Assembly: GCF_034377145.1 (NCBI RefSeq)
Contig: NZ_CP139709.1
Coordinates: 1-64,000, forward strand
Direction of reading: 5' to 3'
DNA from: Sulfitobacter sp. OXR-159
GTDB taxonomy: Bacteria > Pseudomonadota > Alphaproteobacteria > Rhodobacterales > Rhodobacteraceae
DNA length: 64,000 nt
The notes under the pieces: generated by a model
What the model was told of the DNA's origin: nothing
What the model saw: only the letters and a program-made list of their open reading frames with translations
Databases searched by the model: none
Shown: in pieces, positions 33,941 through 42,549 of the stretch
How positions within the stretch are numbered: position 1 is the first letter of the stretch
How the letters are laid out: each line of letters begins with the position of its first letter
Translations under genes and position numbers: made by a program

Positions 33941-34630
33941 ATGGACGAGCACATTGATGAGGCGCTAAAACAAGTCCGCTATAAGGTTATGACGGAAAGT
34001 TCGGACCTCGAAGCAATATATCGTTTGCGTTACACATGCTACCGAGCTCAGCAATCGATTGCGAAAAACGAGTTTGGGCGTATGACAGATCCGTTTGATG
34101 AGGCCGCCAACTGTGTTCATGTCGCCGTTTTGATGAATGACGAGGTTTTGGCAGCGCTTCGGCTTCATCTGGTCTCAAAATTATCTCATGTTTCTCCTAC
34201 TTTAGAAGTATTTCCAGAGGTTTTGGATCGCGTGGAGAACGAAGAAACGGTTCTCGATCCCACACGGTTCGTGATTGCTCCAAAAGTCCGAGGAAGACGT
34301 GTGCCATTGCACTTTCTCGCCTTAAGGATTCCTTTTCTTGCCGCGATGTTCTACGATATCGACTGGGCTTTGGCGCCCGTGCGCGGCGAGCATACCGCGT
34401 TCTATCGGCGTTATCTCGGTTACAAACCAGAGTTGGAAGCGCGTGTTTACCCAGGATTGAAAAAGCCCGTACAGCTTTTGATCGCGAATTTTCGCGAGCA
34501 ACGGGATGTGGTCTTGGCGCGCACGCCGGTGTTCGGCCCGATGAGTGAGTTCCCAAACGCCAACATTGCTTTTCCGAAGCTTTCAGGTGTCTATGCGTCC
34601 TCCCAAAAAGGGCGCTTTAAAGTTGCCTGA
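33941..34630 (+). CDS. FeeM-like N-acyl amino acid synthase (GNAT / autoinducer-synthase fold)
   Basis: The 229-residue product matches the FeeM-type acyltransferases. It has EAIYRLRYTCYRAQQSI near the N-terminus, the conserved GRMTDPFDEAANCVHVAVL, ALRLHLVSK, VLDPTRFVIAPKVRGR and PVRGEHTAFYRRYLGYKPE. Known FeeM enzymes join a fatty acyl chain from acyl carrier protein to an amino acid. The fold is related to LuxI, but the Arg and Asp spacing and the FDEAAN motif fit FeeM better. AGAGGCAGAGAG precedes the ATG. It lies between a methyltransferase and two histidine kinase genes. Confidence 0.85.
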   Translation: MDEHIDEALKQVRYKVMTESSDLEAIYRLRYTCYRAQQSIAKNEFGRMTDPFDEAANCVHVAVLMNDEVLAALRLHLVSKLSHVSPTLEVFPEVLDRVENEETVLDPTRFVIAPKVRGRRVPLHFLALRIPFLAAMFYDIDWALAPVRGEHTAFYRRYLGYKPELEARVYPGLKKPVQLLIANFREQRDVVLARTPVFGPMSEFPNANIAFPKLSGVYASSQKGRFKVA

Positions 34631-34792
34631 TGACGCGTTGCGGTCATGTGAGCCCCCCCAAGCAAAGGTCGGTGACGGTCTATTTTTAGCGGGTTCTACG
34701 GGGGCGCTCATGCAGGTCCTGCGGCGTCAAACATTTGCCAGAAACTGACAAAATTTAAACATATTAACGGTGTAGCACTAAGCGTCAGCAAT

Positions 34793-36208
34793 ATGGCCGA
34801 GGTCAGCGTGAAGTCCCTAAATGCATTCCATGCGCCCCGTACCGACTGGTTCAAGCCGGATGGGCGCGAGCAAAACATCAAAGACTATATAACGCTTGCC
34901 AATCAACTCGTCTGGAAGCGACAGGGCAGCTTTTTTGCAGCAGCTGTTCTCGCCGCAATCTACTTCGATGCTCTAACAATATTTGCGTTTTATGCTGTTG
35001 TCGTTGCTACCGAGCTGCTCGATCTCCTTCTTGGGCATCAATCTAAGAAATGGGATGGTGAAGACCGGGCTGTTGGACGGAAAATTTTTTTACGCATTGC
35101 CATCAACACCATCTTAAGTGCGCTGGCGATTTCTGCGTTCATCCTTAGCATCGCACATCAAGAAACCTCGCCTGGGCATTTTACGTCCCTGTTCTTTCTG
35201 TTCTCCGCATCGGTCTTTGCATCCATGTACAATAGCCAGATGTTGGGCATCTTGGTATTGCGCCTCTCGATATATGGTTGCGCCTTTTTGTACATCGCAT
35301 TCCTTGATGTGGTGCGATACCTGCCGCCCTTGAGCTCTCCCATTTGGTTGCAGTTTTGGACAATTATCTTCGTTCTCTATTTCATTGCCGATATGTCTTT
35401 GAAGTTCTACCTGAGCTACCAAAGGCAGCAAAAACATATGAGCTTGATTGAGGAGGAGAACGAGCACACGAAAGCTGCTTTAGAAGTCAAATCAAGGTTC
35501 TTGGCCATTGTAAGCCATGAGCTGCGCACACCTCTGACTTCGATTGTTGGTTCCCTTGAAATTTTGAGAAGCGAAAAAATTGGCGTTTTGCCTGATCCGC
35601 TAAAGCCTGTTCTCAACATCGCGGCCAGAAATAGCCAACGGCTCACAACTTTGGTCGAAGATCTCCTCGACTTACAAAAGCTTGAAGCGGGCGAGATGAG
35701 GCTCGACTTCAAAACCATTAACGCGAATGACCTCGTGCAAGAGGCGGTCGAAGCCATTGCAGGTTATGCGAGTAAGGTGGGGATCGAAGTCAAATCGTCG
35801 CTTTGTAAGGAAGATTGCGATATCTCTGGGGATCGCCAGCGATTGATACAGGTCATGAGCAACTTGCTGTCTAACGCACTCAAGTTCTCGGATGACGGCG
35901 GCACGGTACTCGTGCGCGTTGAAGAACAAGGTGGCAAGGTCCGTATTTCAGTTCAAGACGAAGGAATTGGTATACCGCAAGGAGCCCAGGACGCTGTGTT
36001 TGGTAAGTTTAGCCAAGTGGATGCTTCAGATATCCGCAAGGTTGGCGGCACAGGGCTTGGCCTCAATATCTCCAAGCAGATCATCGAGCGACATGGTGCT
36101 CGTATTGATTACACCAGTAAGCTTGGCGTGGGTTCGGTGTTTTTTATAGAGTTTGACCGAGTGAACGGCCGAGATATTGAGTTTAACGCGGCCACGCAAG
36201 CGGCCTGA
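34793..36208 (+). CDS. Membrane sensor histidine kinase
   Basis: The 471-residue protein has about five to six membrane segments between residues 45 and 210 and no large periplasmic domain. A short coiled linker (YQRQQKHMSLIEEENEH) follows. The HisKA domain is FLAIVSHELRTPLTSIVGSL (phospho-acceptor His242). The ATPase domain has QVMSNLLSNALKFS (N box), VQDEGIGIPQG (G1) and GGTGLGLNISKQI (G2). No receiver domain is attached and no response regulator gene is adjacent. The membrane region resembles signal-sensing arrays for lipophilic ligands, which would suit a product of the neighbouring acyltransferase, but this is inference. Confidence 0.9.
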   Translation: MAEVSVKSLNAFHAPRTDWFKPDGREQNIKDYITLANQLVWKRQGSFFAAAVLAAIYFDALTIFAFYAVVVATELLDLLLGHQSKKWDGEDRAVGRKIFLRIAINTILSALAISAFILSIAHQETSPGHFTSLFFLFSASVFASMYNSQMLGILVLRLSIYGCAFLYIAFLDVVRYLPPLSSPIWLQFWTIIFVLYFIADMSLKFYLSYQRQQKHMSLIEEENEHTKAALEVKSRFLAIVSHELRTPLTSIVGSLEILRSEKIGVLPDPLKPVLNIAARNSQRLTTLVEDLLDLQKLEAGEMRLDFKTINANDLVQEAVEAIAGYASKVGIEVKSSLCKEDCDISGDRQRLIQVMSNLLSNALKFSDDGGTVLVRVEEQGGKVRISVQDEGIGIPQGAQDAVFGKFSQVDASDIRKVGGTGLGLNISKQIIERHGARIDYTSKLGVGSVFFIEFDRVNGRDIEFNAATQAA

Positions 36209-36492
36209 CGCTGACCGACGCCATGCTCCGCCTGCCTAGATCATAAATACCGCGGTTTAGTCGCGTCGGTTGTGTGATAATCAACACATCGCCATTTTAT
36301 TGCCGTATTTATGGCCCCTTATCGCCTTAATGCGATATGCAAAGCATAAAGATGTAAATTACTCAATCAATACAATTAGATACGCCTTTATCATGGGTGT
36401 ATTCTTACGTTTCTTGGAGCAAGTTAGTATTTTTCTATTGATTGTTCCGACGGCTTTCTTTTTCCTCGACCGGTAAACTAGAGGGTGGAATT
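36209..36492. other. Intergenic region between the two kinase genes
   Basis: AT-rich stretch of 284 bases with no supported gene. It may hold the promoter of the second kinase. GAGGGTGG near 36481 is the likely ribosome binding site for the GTG start at 36493. Confidence 0.45.
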
Positions 36493-37947
36493 GTGACCTT
36501 AAACTATGATGCTTCCCAAACTTTCCGTGAAACTCAATCGATGACGTCGAGGGCATCTCTGTCTGAGCGCAATGCGCGCTTTGATAAGCTTACAAACATA
36601 GCATCCCTGGTCATGAAGGCACCTGTATCTCTTCTTACGATTATAGACGACACGGGTGGTCAGCAGATCTTTAAATCGGCCACTGGCTTGAGAGGGGAGC
36701 TTTTCCAAACGCGTTCAACGCCACTGAGCCACTCTTTTTGCAAGTATGTTCGCGACAGCGGCAAGCCCCTCTTGGTCCGAGACGCTCGAAAGCACCCCGA
36801 GCTCAAGCATAATCCCGCCGTCGCGGATTTCGGGATCATTGGGTATCTTGGTGTTCCGTTCCGCACTGAGCAAGGGGACGTTATTGGTGCGCTTTGCTGT
36901 ATAGATCATTGCCCGCGGGACTGGGATGAGAACGATATCGAAATCCTTGCTCGATTGGCTTCCATCGCAGCCGATCAACTTCATTTGAACTCTGCTGAGG
37001 CCGGACGAGTAAAAGCAAAACGCCTAGCTGAACAAGCGGCGGCAACTCGGGCAAGCTTTCTGTCGCATGCTAATCATGAAGTGAGGACACCGCTGAGTTC
37101 TATTGGGGGAGCAACCCGTCTGTTAAGTACACTTGTTACCGATGAGAAAGCACGCTATCTTGTCGGGGTAATTGAGCGGAATTTTTCTCGGCTGAGTGCG
37201 ATGGCCAATGATCTTGTCCGAATTGCTGAGTTAGACGACGCAACCGCTTCGATTGCGGCGGAAACCTTTAACTTAACAGAAGTCGTTCGCAGCACAGTAG
37301 AGAAGCACCGAGATGCCGCTAAGACCAAGGGGTTAGGTCTCACTTTCACCTGCAGCCTTAAAGATGATCCACTTTTACTATTTGATGCACAAATCCTCAC
37401 TCAAGCCGTCGATCGCCTTCTATCTAATGCTGTTAAGTTTACTTCCGTGGGCGAAGTGCGTGTCGAGATCACCCCAGGGCGCAGTGGTGATGGTGTGGTC
37501 ATCTGCATAAGCGATACTGGTTATGGCATTGAAGCTGAACAACTCAGTAGGCTTTTTGAAGAGTTCGAAGCGCACAATCCAAGAACGGCGCGTCAAGGTG
37601 CGGGCACAGGACTGGGTATGAGCATTGTGCGCCGCGAAGTCGAGTGGATGGGGGGGGAGATCTCAGTATCTAGTCGCCTAGGAGAAGGAACAAGTTTTAT
37701 CATATTTTTGCCTAACAGTCGCGACAAGCGATGCGATGACGGAAGCGAGGGTGAGCAAGAGGGTAGCTCTCATCGTCTTACCTGCCTGGAATGCGGAGAA
37801 AAAATGAGTCTTCTGCGGCGCCATCTAAGTCAGGTGCATGGCCTGACGCCTGAGGCATATCGCGCAAAATGGAAGCTAGTTGACGACTACGCGTTATCGA
37901 GCAAGGTCTATAGAAAGATGCGGCAAGCGGTCAAAACCTCAATGTAG
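36493..37947 (+). CDS. GAF-domain histidine kinase fused to a Ros/MucR-type zinc finger
   Basis: The 484-residue product (GTG start, chosen for GAGGGTGG upstream) has a GAF domain at about 20-165, with SLLTIIDDTGGQQIFKSATG and YLGVPFRTEQGDVIGALCC. The HisKA domain is FLSHANHEVRTPLSSIGGAT (His195). The ATPase domain has RLLSNAVKFTSVGE, ISDTGYGIEAEQ and GAGTGLGMSIVRREV. After a Ser/Glu-rich linker, residues 431-449 form Cys-x2-Cys-x9-His-x4-His, the exact Ros finger spacing. LTPEAYRAKWKLVDDYAL follows, the MucR/Ros signature. No membrane segment is seen. The frame is continuous across the join. The protein could bind DNA directly and be controlled by its own kinase part. Confidence 0.92.
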   Translation: MTLNYDASQTFRETQSMTSRASLSERNARFDKLTNIASLVMKAPVSLLTIIDDTGGQQIFKSATGLRGELFQTRSTPLSHSFCKYVRDSGKPLLVRDARKHPELKHNPAVADFGIIGYLGVPFRTEQGDVIGALCCIDHCPRDWDENDIEILARLASIAADQLHLNSAEAGRVKAKRLAEQAAATRASFLSHANHEVRTPLSSIGGATRLLSTLVTDEKARYLVGVIERNFSRLSAMANDLVRIAELDDATASIAAETFNLTEVVRSTVEKHRDAAKTKGLGLTFTCSLKDDPLLLFDAQILTQAVDRLLSNAVKFTSVGEVRVEITPGRSGDGVVICISDTGYGIEAEQLSRLFEEFEAHNPRTARQGAGTGLGMSIVRREVEWMGGEISVSSRLGEGTSFIIFLPNSRDKRCDDGSEGEQEGSSHRLTCLECGEKMSLLRRHLSQVHGLTPEAYRAKWKLVDDYALSSKVYRKMRQAVKTSM

Positions 37948-38047
37948 CTTGGATCGAAATCTGCCTTGTATATATCGACCGCCAGAGAGTGTCTGTCAAA
38001 GCAGTTGAAAGAGCATAGGACGCGTCGCTCTTTCAGTCAAAGACCTC

Positions 38048-38461
38048 TTAACGTTGAATGCTTTCAAGATAGACAAGCAATCCCGCCAATTCACGTGGCG
38101 TTGGCGTGAGGATGCCATTGATCTCAACCGGCACCGTGTCATGTGCCATAGACCCGCCGAACTGTGGCATATCACGCGCAAGTTCGCGTTGCTCGGGGTG
38201 GCCGTAAACATAGCTCAGAGCCCGCGCTCTGGGGAACATGCCGCCGTTCTCGCGGGCGAGAAGCGTCAAATCCGTCGGAGCGGCATCAAGTGTTGAGGCC
38301 AAAGGTCCATCGCCTTTTGCGGACATGCCATGGCACGCGACGCAGTTTTCCACATAGAATTTGGCCCCATCTGGTGCTTCGGGCATTGAGGGGGCGGAGC
38401 AGGCCGCCAATACAGTGCCGAAGGCTGCCAATAGAGCGAGCGAGGTTTTGAGCGGTGGCAT
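38048..38461 (-). CDS. Cytochrome c lipoprotein
   Basis: The 137-residue product has a lipoprotein signal (LLAAFGTVLAAC, Cys as the lipidated residue) and one haem c site, NCVACHGMSAKGDGP. A later Met in ARDMPQFGGSM could be the axial ligand, and the domain ends with the usual helix LAGLLVYLESIQR. It would be anchored in a membrane facing the periplasm. Its partner is not evident. It ends near, but is not clearly part of, the ABC exporter operon upstream. Confidence 0.85.
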   Translation of the reverse strand: MPPLKTSLALLAAFGTVLAACSAPSMPEAPDGAKFYVENCVACHGMSAKGDGPLASTLDAAPTDLTLLARENGGMFPRARALSYVYGHPEQRELARDMPQFGGSMAHDTVPVEINGILTPTPRELAGLLVYLESIQR

Positions 38462-38497
38462 ATTTTCCCTCAGAGTAGTGATATAGGTGAAGCTAAC

Positions 38498-40324
38498 TCA
38501 ACCGTAACTGCTACGTTGGGCATTGAACATAGCGGCATAGAGGCCTTCTTGCTTTATTAGCTGCGCATGGGTTCCTTCTTCAACCACCGTTCCTTCATCC
38601 AACACATAGATATGGTCTGCATGTGTGACTGTGGAAAGACGGTGGGCGACCATGATCGTCGTCTTATCTTTTGAAAGCTCTTGGATTGCACCGCGGACCC
38701 TCTCTTCAGTCCGCTGGTCGAGCGCTGAGGTCGCTTCATCAAGCAATAGGATGGGTGCGGAGCGTAGGAAAGCGCGGGCGATGGCAATGCGTTGTTTCTG
38801 TCCACCTGAGAGCTGCGACCCTTTGGGGCCCAAGGGAGCATCACCTCGGTCGCGCATGAGTTGGTCGATGCCTACAAGTTCAGCTGCGCGCCAGATCTCC
38901 TCATCAGTGGCGTCAGGGCGTACATACTTAATATTTTCGTAGATTGAGCTGTTAAAAATAACGATGTCTTGGGCGACGACAGAGAACGACTGTCGCAGTT
39001 TATCGATACGCAGGTCTTTGACCGCAGTGCCCCCAATGGTCACAACGCCTTCGCTCACATCGTAAAGGCGGGCAATCAAGCTTAGAACGGATGTTTTCCC
39101 TGACCCCGTTGCCCCCACAATGGCCGTCACTTTCCCCCCTTTGAAGGTCATGTTCACGTTACGGAACAGCGGGTGTTTTTCAGAATACTGGAAGGTCACC
39201 TTGTCGAGGACGATGTCGCCTGTGGGGTCAAAGACTTCTTTGGCATCGGGCGCATTGGTGATGGTCGGTACCTCGCGGTACAGCGAGCGCAGGCTATCAA
39301 GAATGATCAAGCTGGCCTGCATGCTGACAAAGAATGCGGTGAGGCGACGCGCTGGATCAAAGATAAGCGCCATGCCGATCATAAAGCCGATGATACCGGC
39401 GCCGTCCATTTCAAACGAAGGGCTCAATGCCATATAGCCGCCTACGCCGATAATCAAAACGTAGATGATGGCGGCAAGGATATCGACGGTAGGGCTCATC
39501 ATAGCCTGCAGTTTTTGCAAGCGGATGGTGAGGTCTCTGATCTCCCCTGTGGCCTTGTTGAGACGGGCTTTCTCGACTGGTTCTTGGTTTGATATTTTGA
39601 CCGTGCGCATGCCATTGGTCATCTCTTCGATGCCCGACATATAGTTGCCCATGGCATTTTCGGCGTTGGCTTGCGTGCCTTTGATGCCTTGAGAGATGCG
39701 TCGAACCACAATCGTGATAGTGGGCATCACGATGATGACCAGCATGAAGAGCAAAGGGTTCTTCCAGATCAAATAGCCTGAGACAGCAATAATGGTAACT
39801 GTGTCGCGGACGGCATTTACCGTGGTCTGTCCGATGAAGCCGGAGAGATCTTGCGCTTGATTGACCAGCCGCAGGATGATGTCACCCGACTTTGTCCGCT
39901 CGAAGAACGCCAGATCCAATGTCATCATGTGATCGATCAGATCACGGCGCATTTTGAACACCGCGTTGCTGGCCAGCCAAGCCGAAAGCCGAGGCACCCA
40001 GTAGGACATGACTGCGCGTACGGAGAAAATTGCCAAGACCATGCCACAAACCTTGATAAGGCCTGAGACGCTTCCGTCGTCAAAAATTACCCTAAGGCCA
40101 CTCTCGGTAAGAGAGATAAACTGCTGATAGGCAAACCCTTGGATAAGGATCATTACCATGACCAGCCCGAGCCAAGGTGTGCGCTCTTTCAGATACTTGC
40201 TCCAGAACCAAGAGATATTGTCTCTGTCCTGATCGCTGAAAAGCGGCGCACGCTCTTTGCGTTTGTGCAATGCAGCTTTAGTCGTATCTGCTTGGGCAGA
40301 GGCGCTATGATCTTCTTTGGACAT
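38498..40324 (-). CDS. ABC exporter, fused membrane and ATPase domains (MsbA-like)
   Basis: The 608-residue product has six membrane helices at about 35-310 and an ATPase domain at about 350-590. The Walker A motif is GATGSGKTSV, the signature is LSGGQKQRIAIARAFL and the Walker B motif is ILLLDEATSALD. The type fits exporters of lipid-linked sugars or lipids. The start at 40324 lies eight bases after the stop of the upstream glycosyltransferase and has AAGG before it; a longer start at 40393 would overlap that gene. The pair probably forms one operon for making and flipping a glycolipid. Confidence 0.9.
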   Translation of the reverse strand: MSKEDHSASAQADTTKAALHKRKERAPLFSDQDRDNISWFWSKYLKERTPWLGLVMVMILIQGFAYQQFISLTESGLRVIFDDGSVSGLIKVCGMVLAIFSVRAVMSYWVPRLSAWLASNAVFKMRRDLIDHMMTLDLAFFERTKSGDIILRLVNQAQDLSGFIGQTTVNAVRDTVTIIAVSGYLIWKNPLLFMLVIIVMPTITIVVRRISQGIKGTQANAENAMGNYMSGIEEMTNGMRTVKISNQEPVEKARLNKATGEIRDLTIRLQKLQAMMSPTVDILAAIIYVLIIGVGGYMALSPSFEMDGAGIIGFMIGMALIFDPARRLTAFFVSMQASLIILDSLRSLYREVPTITNAPDAKEVFDPTGDIVLDKVTFQYSEKHPLFRNVNMTFKGGKVTAIVGATGSGKTSVLSLIARLYDVSEGVVTIGGTAVKDLRIDKLRQSFSVVAQDIVIFNSSIYENIKYVRPDATDEEIWRAAELVGIDQLMRDRGDAPLGPKGSQLSGGQKQRIAIARAFLRSAPILLLDEATSALDQRTEERVRGAIQELSKDKTTIMVAHRLSTVTHADHIYVLDEGTVVEEGTHAQLIKQEGLYAAMFNAQRSSYG

Positions 40325-40332
40325 GAGTGACC

Positions 40333-41628
40333 TTATGCCCCAGTAGAGGGCGCGGATACCGTGGCAATGACTTCTGCTGCGACATCTTTCCAAGTGCGAA
40401 GTGAAGCGTGTTTGCTCTGTATCTTCTTTTTTAACGCTGTATGGGCGGCGGGATCGCTGTGCATTTTGTCGATCAAAGCGGCCAATGCAGTGGGATCTGT
40501 GGGATCAAAATATTCGGCGAGATCCCCTCCGACTTCTCGCAAAGCGGGCACGTCTGCGGCAAGCCCCGGCGTTCCCAACCATAGTGCCTCGCCGAGAGGC
40601 AACCCAAAGCCTTCCATGTGGCTGGGGATCACCAAAGCCAGGGCGTTCTTGTAAAGCATTCGCAAGCTGGCTTGGTTTGGGTCGAGTATGACCTGGACTT
40701 TGTCTCTGATCGGGGCGAGCTCGGGGCGCTCGAGGTATGTGTCAGTTCGTTTTCTATGGGCACCGGCGAGCACGAAATTGGGTACCGGGCGTCCAGTGTC
40801 GTGCAAGTGAAGCATGGCCTGCAAAATACATTCGAGGTTCTTGCGACCTGTCATTACGCCCACCCCCAAAAGGTAGGGGGTCTCGGGGGTGTCGATTTCT
40901 ACAGCTTCGTTTGTTTCTCGCAGCTCATGCGGCAAAAGCACCGGCACCACGGGTGGTAGTGCAGGGAGGTGTCCCGACGCGGAAAACTTCTCGATTTCGG
41001 ATTTGGTGAAGACGGAGTTGGTCATCACCTTTTCGGCGTGACGGATGACAATGCCATTATCATGCGCGAAGTTGCGCGCAAACATGCTTTGTCGCGGGTG
41101 CGCGAACTCGTGCAGGGGGATCATGTCGTGGACCAGCGGGAAAAACCGTGGGCGTATATTCTGGCGATCCATTGCTACCAGATAATCACCCATCATCTTT
41201 GGCCGCCCTATCGAAACAAGAATTTGGCCCGATAAGTCCACCTCAAGCAGGCTGCCTAGAGGAACAGCGCGGTTCCACTTCTTAAGGCAGATGCGTTTTA
41301 CGATGGTGCGGAAGAAGGGGTAGAGCGCGTCCCGTACCGGGTGGGGATGAGAGAAGCTATAGCGCAAGCGCAAGGGTTTGGCTTCATGGGAGATATTTGG
41401 ATCACAGGCTCCTGTCGGGGATTGCGCCCCGATACGCGGCGTGACCTCAAAAAACCGATCATGAGCAGGGGAAAATATGACAAAACGCACATCAGCTGAC
41501 GAGCAGGCAAGTTCATAGCCCACTTCCATGACCGTGCGCGCGATTCCATAATATCGGAATTTTATGCCAGAAGAGAGGAACTGTTCTGAAAGGTCATAGT
41601 ATATTGGGCTCATAAGTTTTTTTACCAT
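40333..41628 (-). CDS. Glycosyltransferase, GT4 type
   Basis: The 431-residue product has the GT-B fold. The N-terminal half starts near IYYDLSEQFLSSGIKFRYYG. The C-terminal nucleotide-sugar half has LLGVGVMTGRKNLECIL and EGFGLPLGEALWLGTPGLA, with the E-x7-E motif of family GT4. GGAGA lies very close to the ATG at 41628; an ATG at 41613 is a possible alternative. The protein shares its opening pattern with the divergent, disrupted glycosyltransferase at 41665, so the two look like paralogues. It is followed by an ABC exporter gene. Confidence 0.88.
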   Translation of the reverse strand: MVKKLMSPIYYDLSEQFLSSGIKFRYYGIARTVMEVGYELACSSADVRFVIFSPAHDRFFEVTPRIGAQSPTGACDPNISHEAKPLRLRYSFSHPHPVRDALYPFFRTIVKRICLKKWNRAVPLGSLLEVDLSGQILVSIGRPKMMGDYLVAMDRQNIRPRFFPLVHDMIPLHEFAHPRQSMFARNFAHDNGIVIRHAEKVMTNSVFTKSEIEKFSASGHLPALPPVVPVLLPHELRETNEAVEIDTPETPYLLGVGVMTGRKNLECILQAMLHLHDTGRPVPNFVLAGAHRKRTDTYLERPELAPIRDKVQVILDPNQASLRMLYKNALALVIPSHMEGFGLPLGEALWLGTPGLAADVPALREVGGDLAEYFDPTDPTALAALIDKMHSDPAAHTALKKKIQSKHASLRTWKDVAAEVIATVSAPSTGA

Positions 41629-42549
41629 CGTCTCCGGGGTTGAGAAACACTGAAATCTTCGTCAATGAACAGCACTAAAGCGGAGCACTACCTGTCTTGT
41701 GCTATGCGCGCCAGAGCCAGTGAGAGCATACCTATGTACTATTTCGACGTGACCGATATTCTTATCTACGTGGAGAAGGAAACTTCTGTATCAGGCATCC
41801 AGCGGGTTTCTTTTGAGGTCATTCGTCGGATGGTTGCGCGGCTAGGCCCAGAAAACGTGAGGCTAAGCTACTGGGATCGGGGGCGCCGAGAGTATGTCGC
41901 TTTAGCCTCCGATTTCGTCCAAGATATGGACGAGTTTTCTGCAGATGACTTGAGCGCTGTATTCTTTGGCAAAAAGGCGCGTCCTGTGCGCGATGCGGCG
42001 CCTACGTTGATGCGTTATCGCAACAATCCTTTAAAATACTGGTTCCACCACAAGGTCTGCTCTTATCAGGCGGCCCGTGGGAATGAACGCCACTTTGCCA
42101 AACTAGGCTCGAGCATTGCGGAATGGGAAGCGTTTAAAGCGCGTGAGGTTCCTTCTGAGATGGGCAAGAGGGCTATAGAGGTACAGCGTAGCAAAGTGAA
42201 TGAAACGGCCCAACCTGGAGACCAGCTGGTTATTTTGGGAGCGACATGGGGTATTGATGGGCTGCAACCGGCGCTTCAGCGGTTGAAAGATGATTGCGGG
42301 CTCAAAATTTATCAACTTGTACACGATTTGATTCCGATCATCACGCCAGAGCATATCGCGGGAGACTTTTCGGGGGAGTTCTATCACTGGCTGCGGTCTT
42401 CCATGGGATATTGTGACCGGTTTCTTGCGAACTCACAGAATACGGCGCGCGATTTGCAGCGCTTTATGGAGGAGATCGCTCAACACTGCCCGATCGACGT
42501 GGTGCCTTTGGCGCAAAAGTTTGATGTGGTGCATTCCAATCGGGCAATC

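Noticed and set aside
33941..34630. Canonical LuxI acyl-homoserine-lactone synthase
   Set aside because: The fold is related, but the motifs (GRMTDPFDEAAN, DPTRFVIAP, GEHTAFYRRYLG) fit FeeM-type N-acyl amino acid synthases better, and no luxR gene is adjacent.
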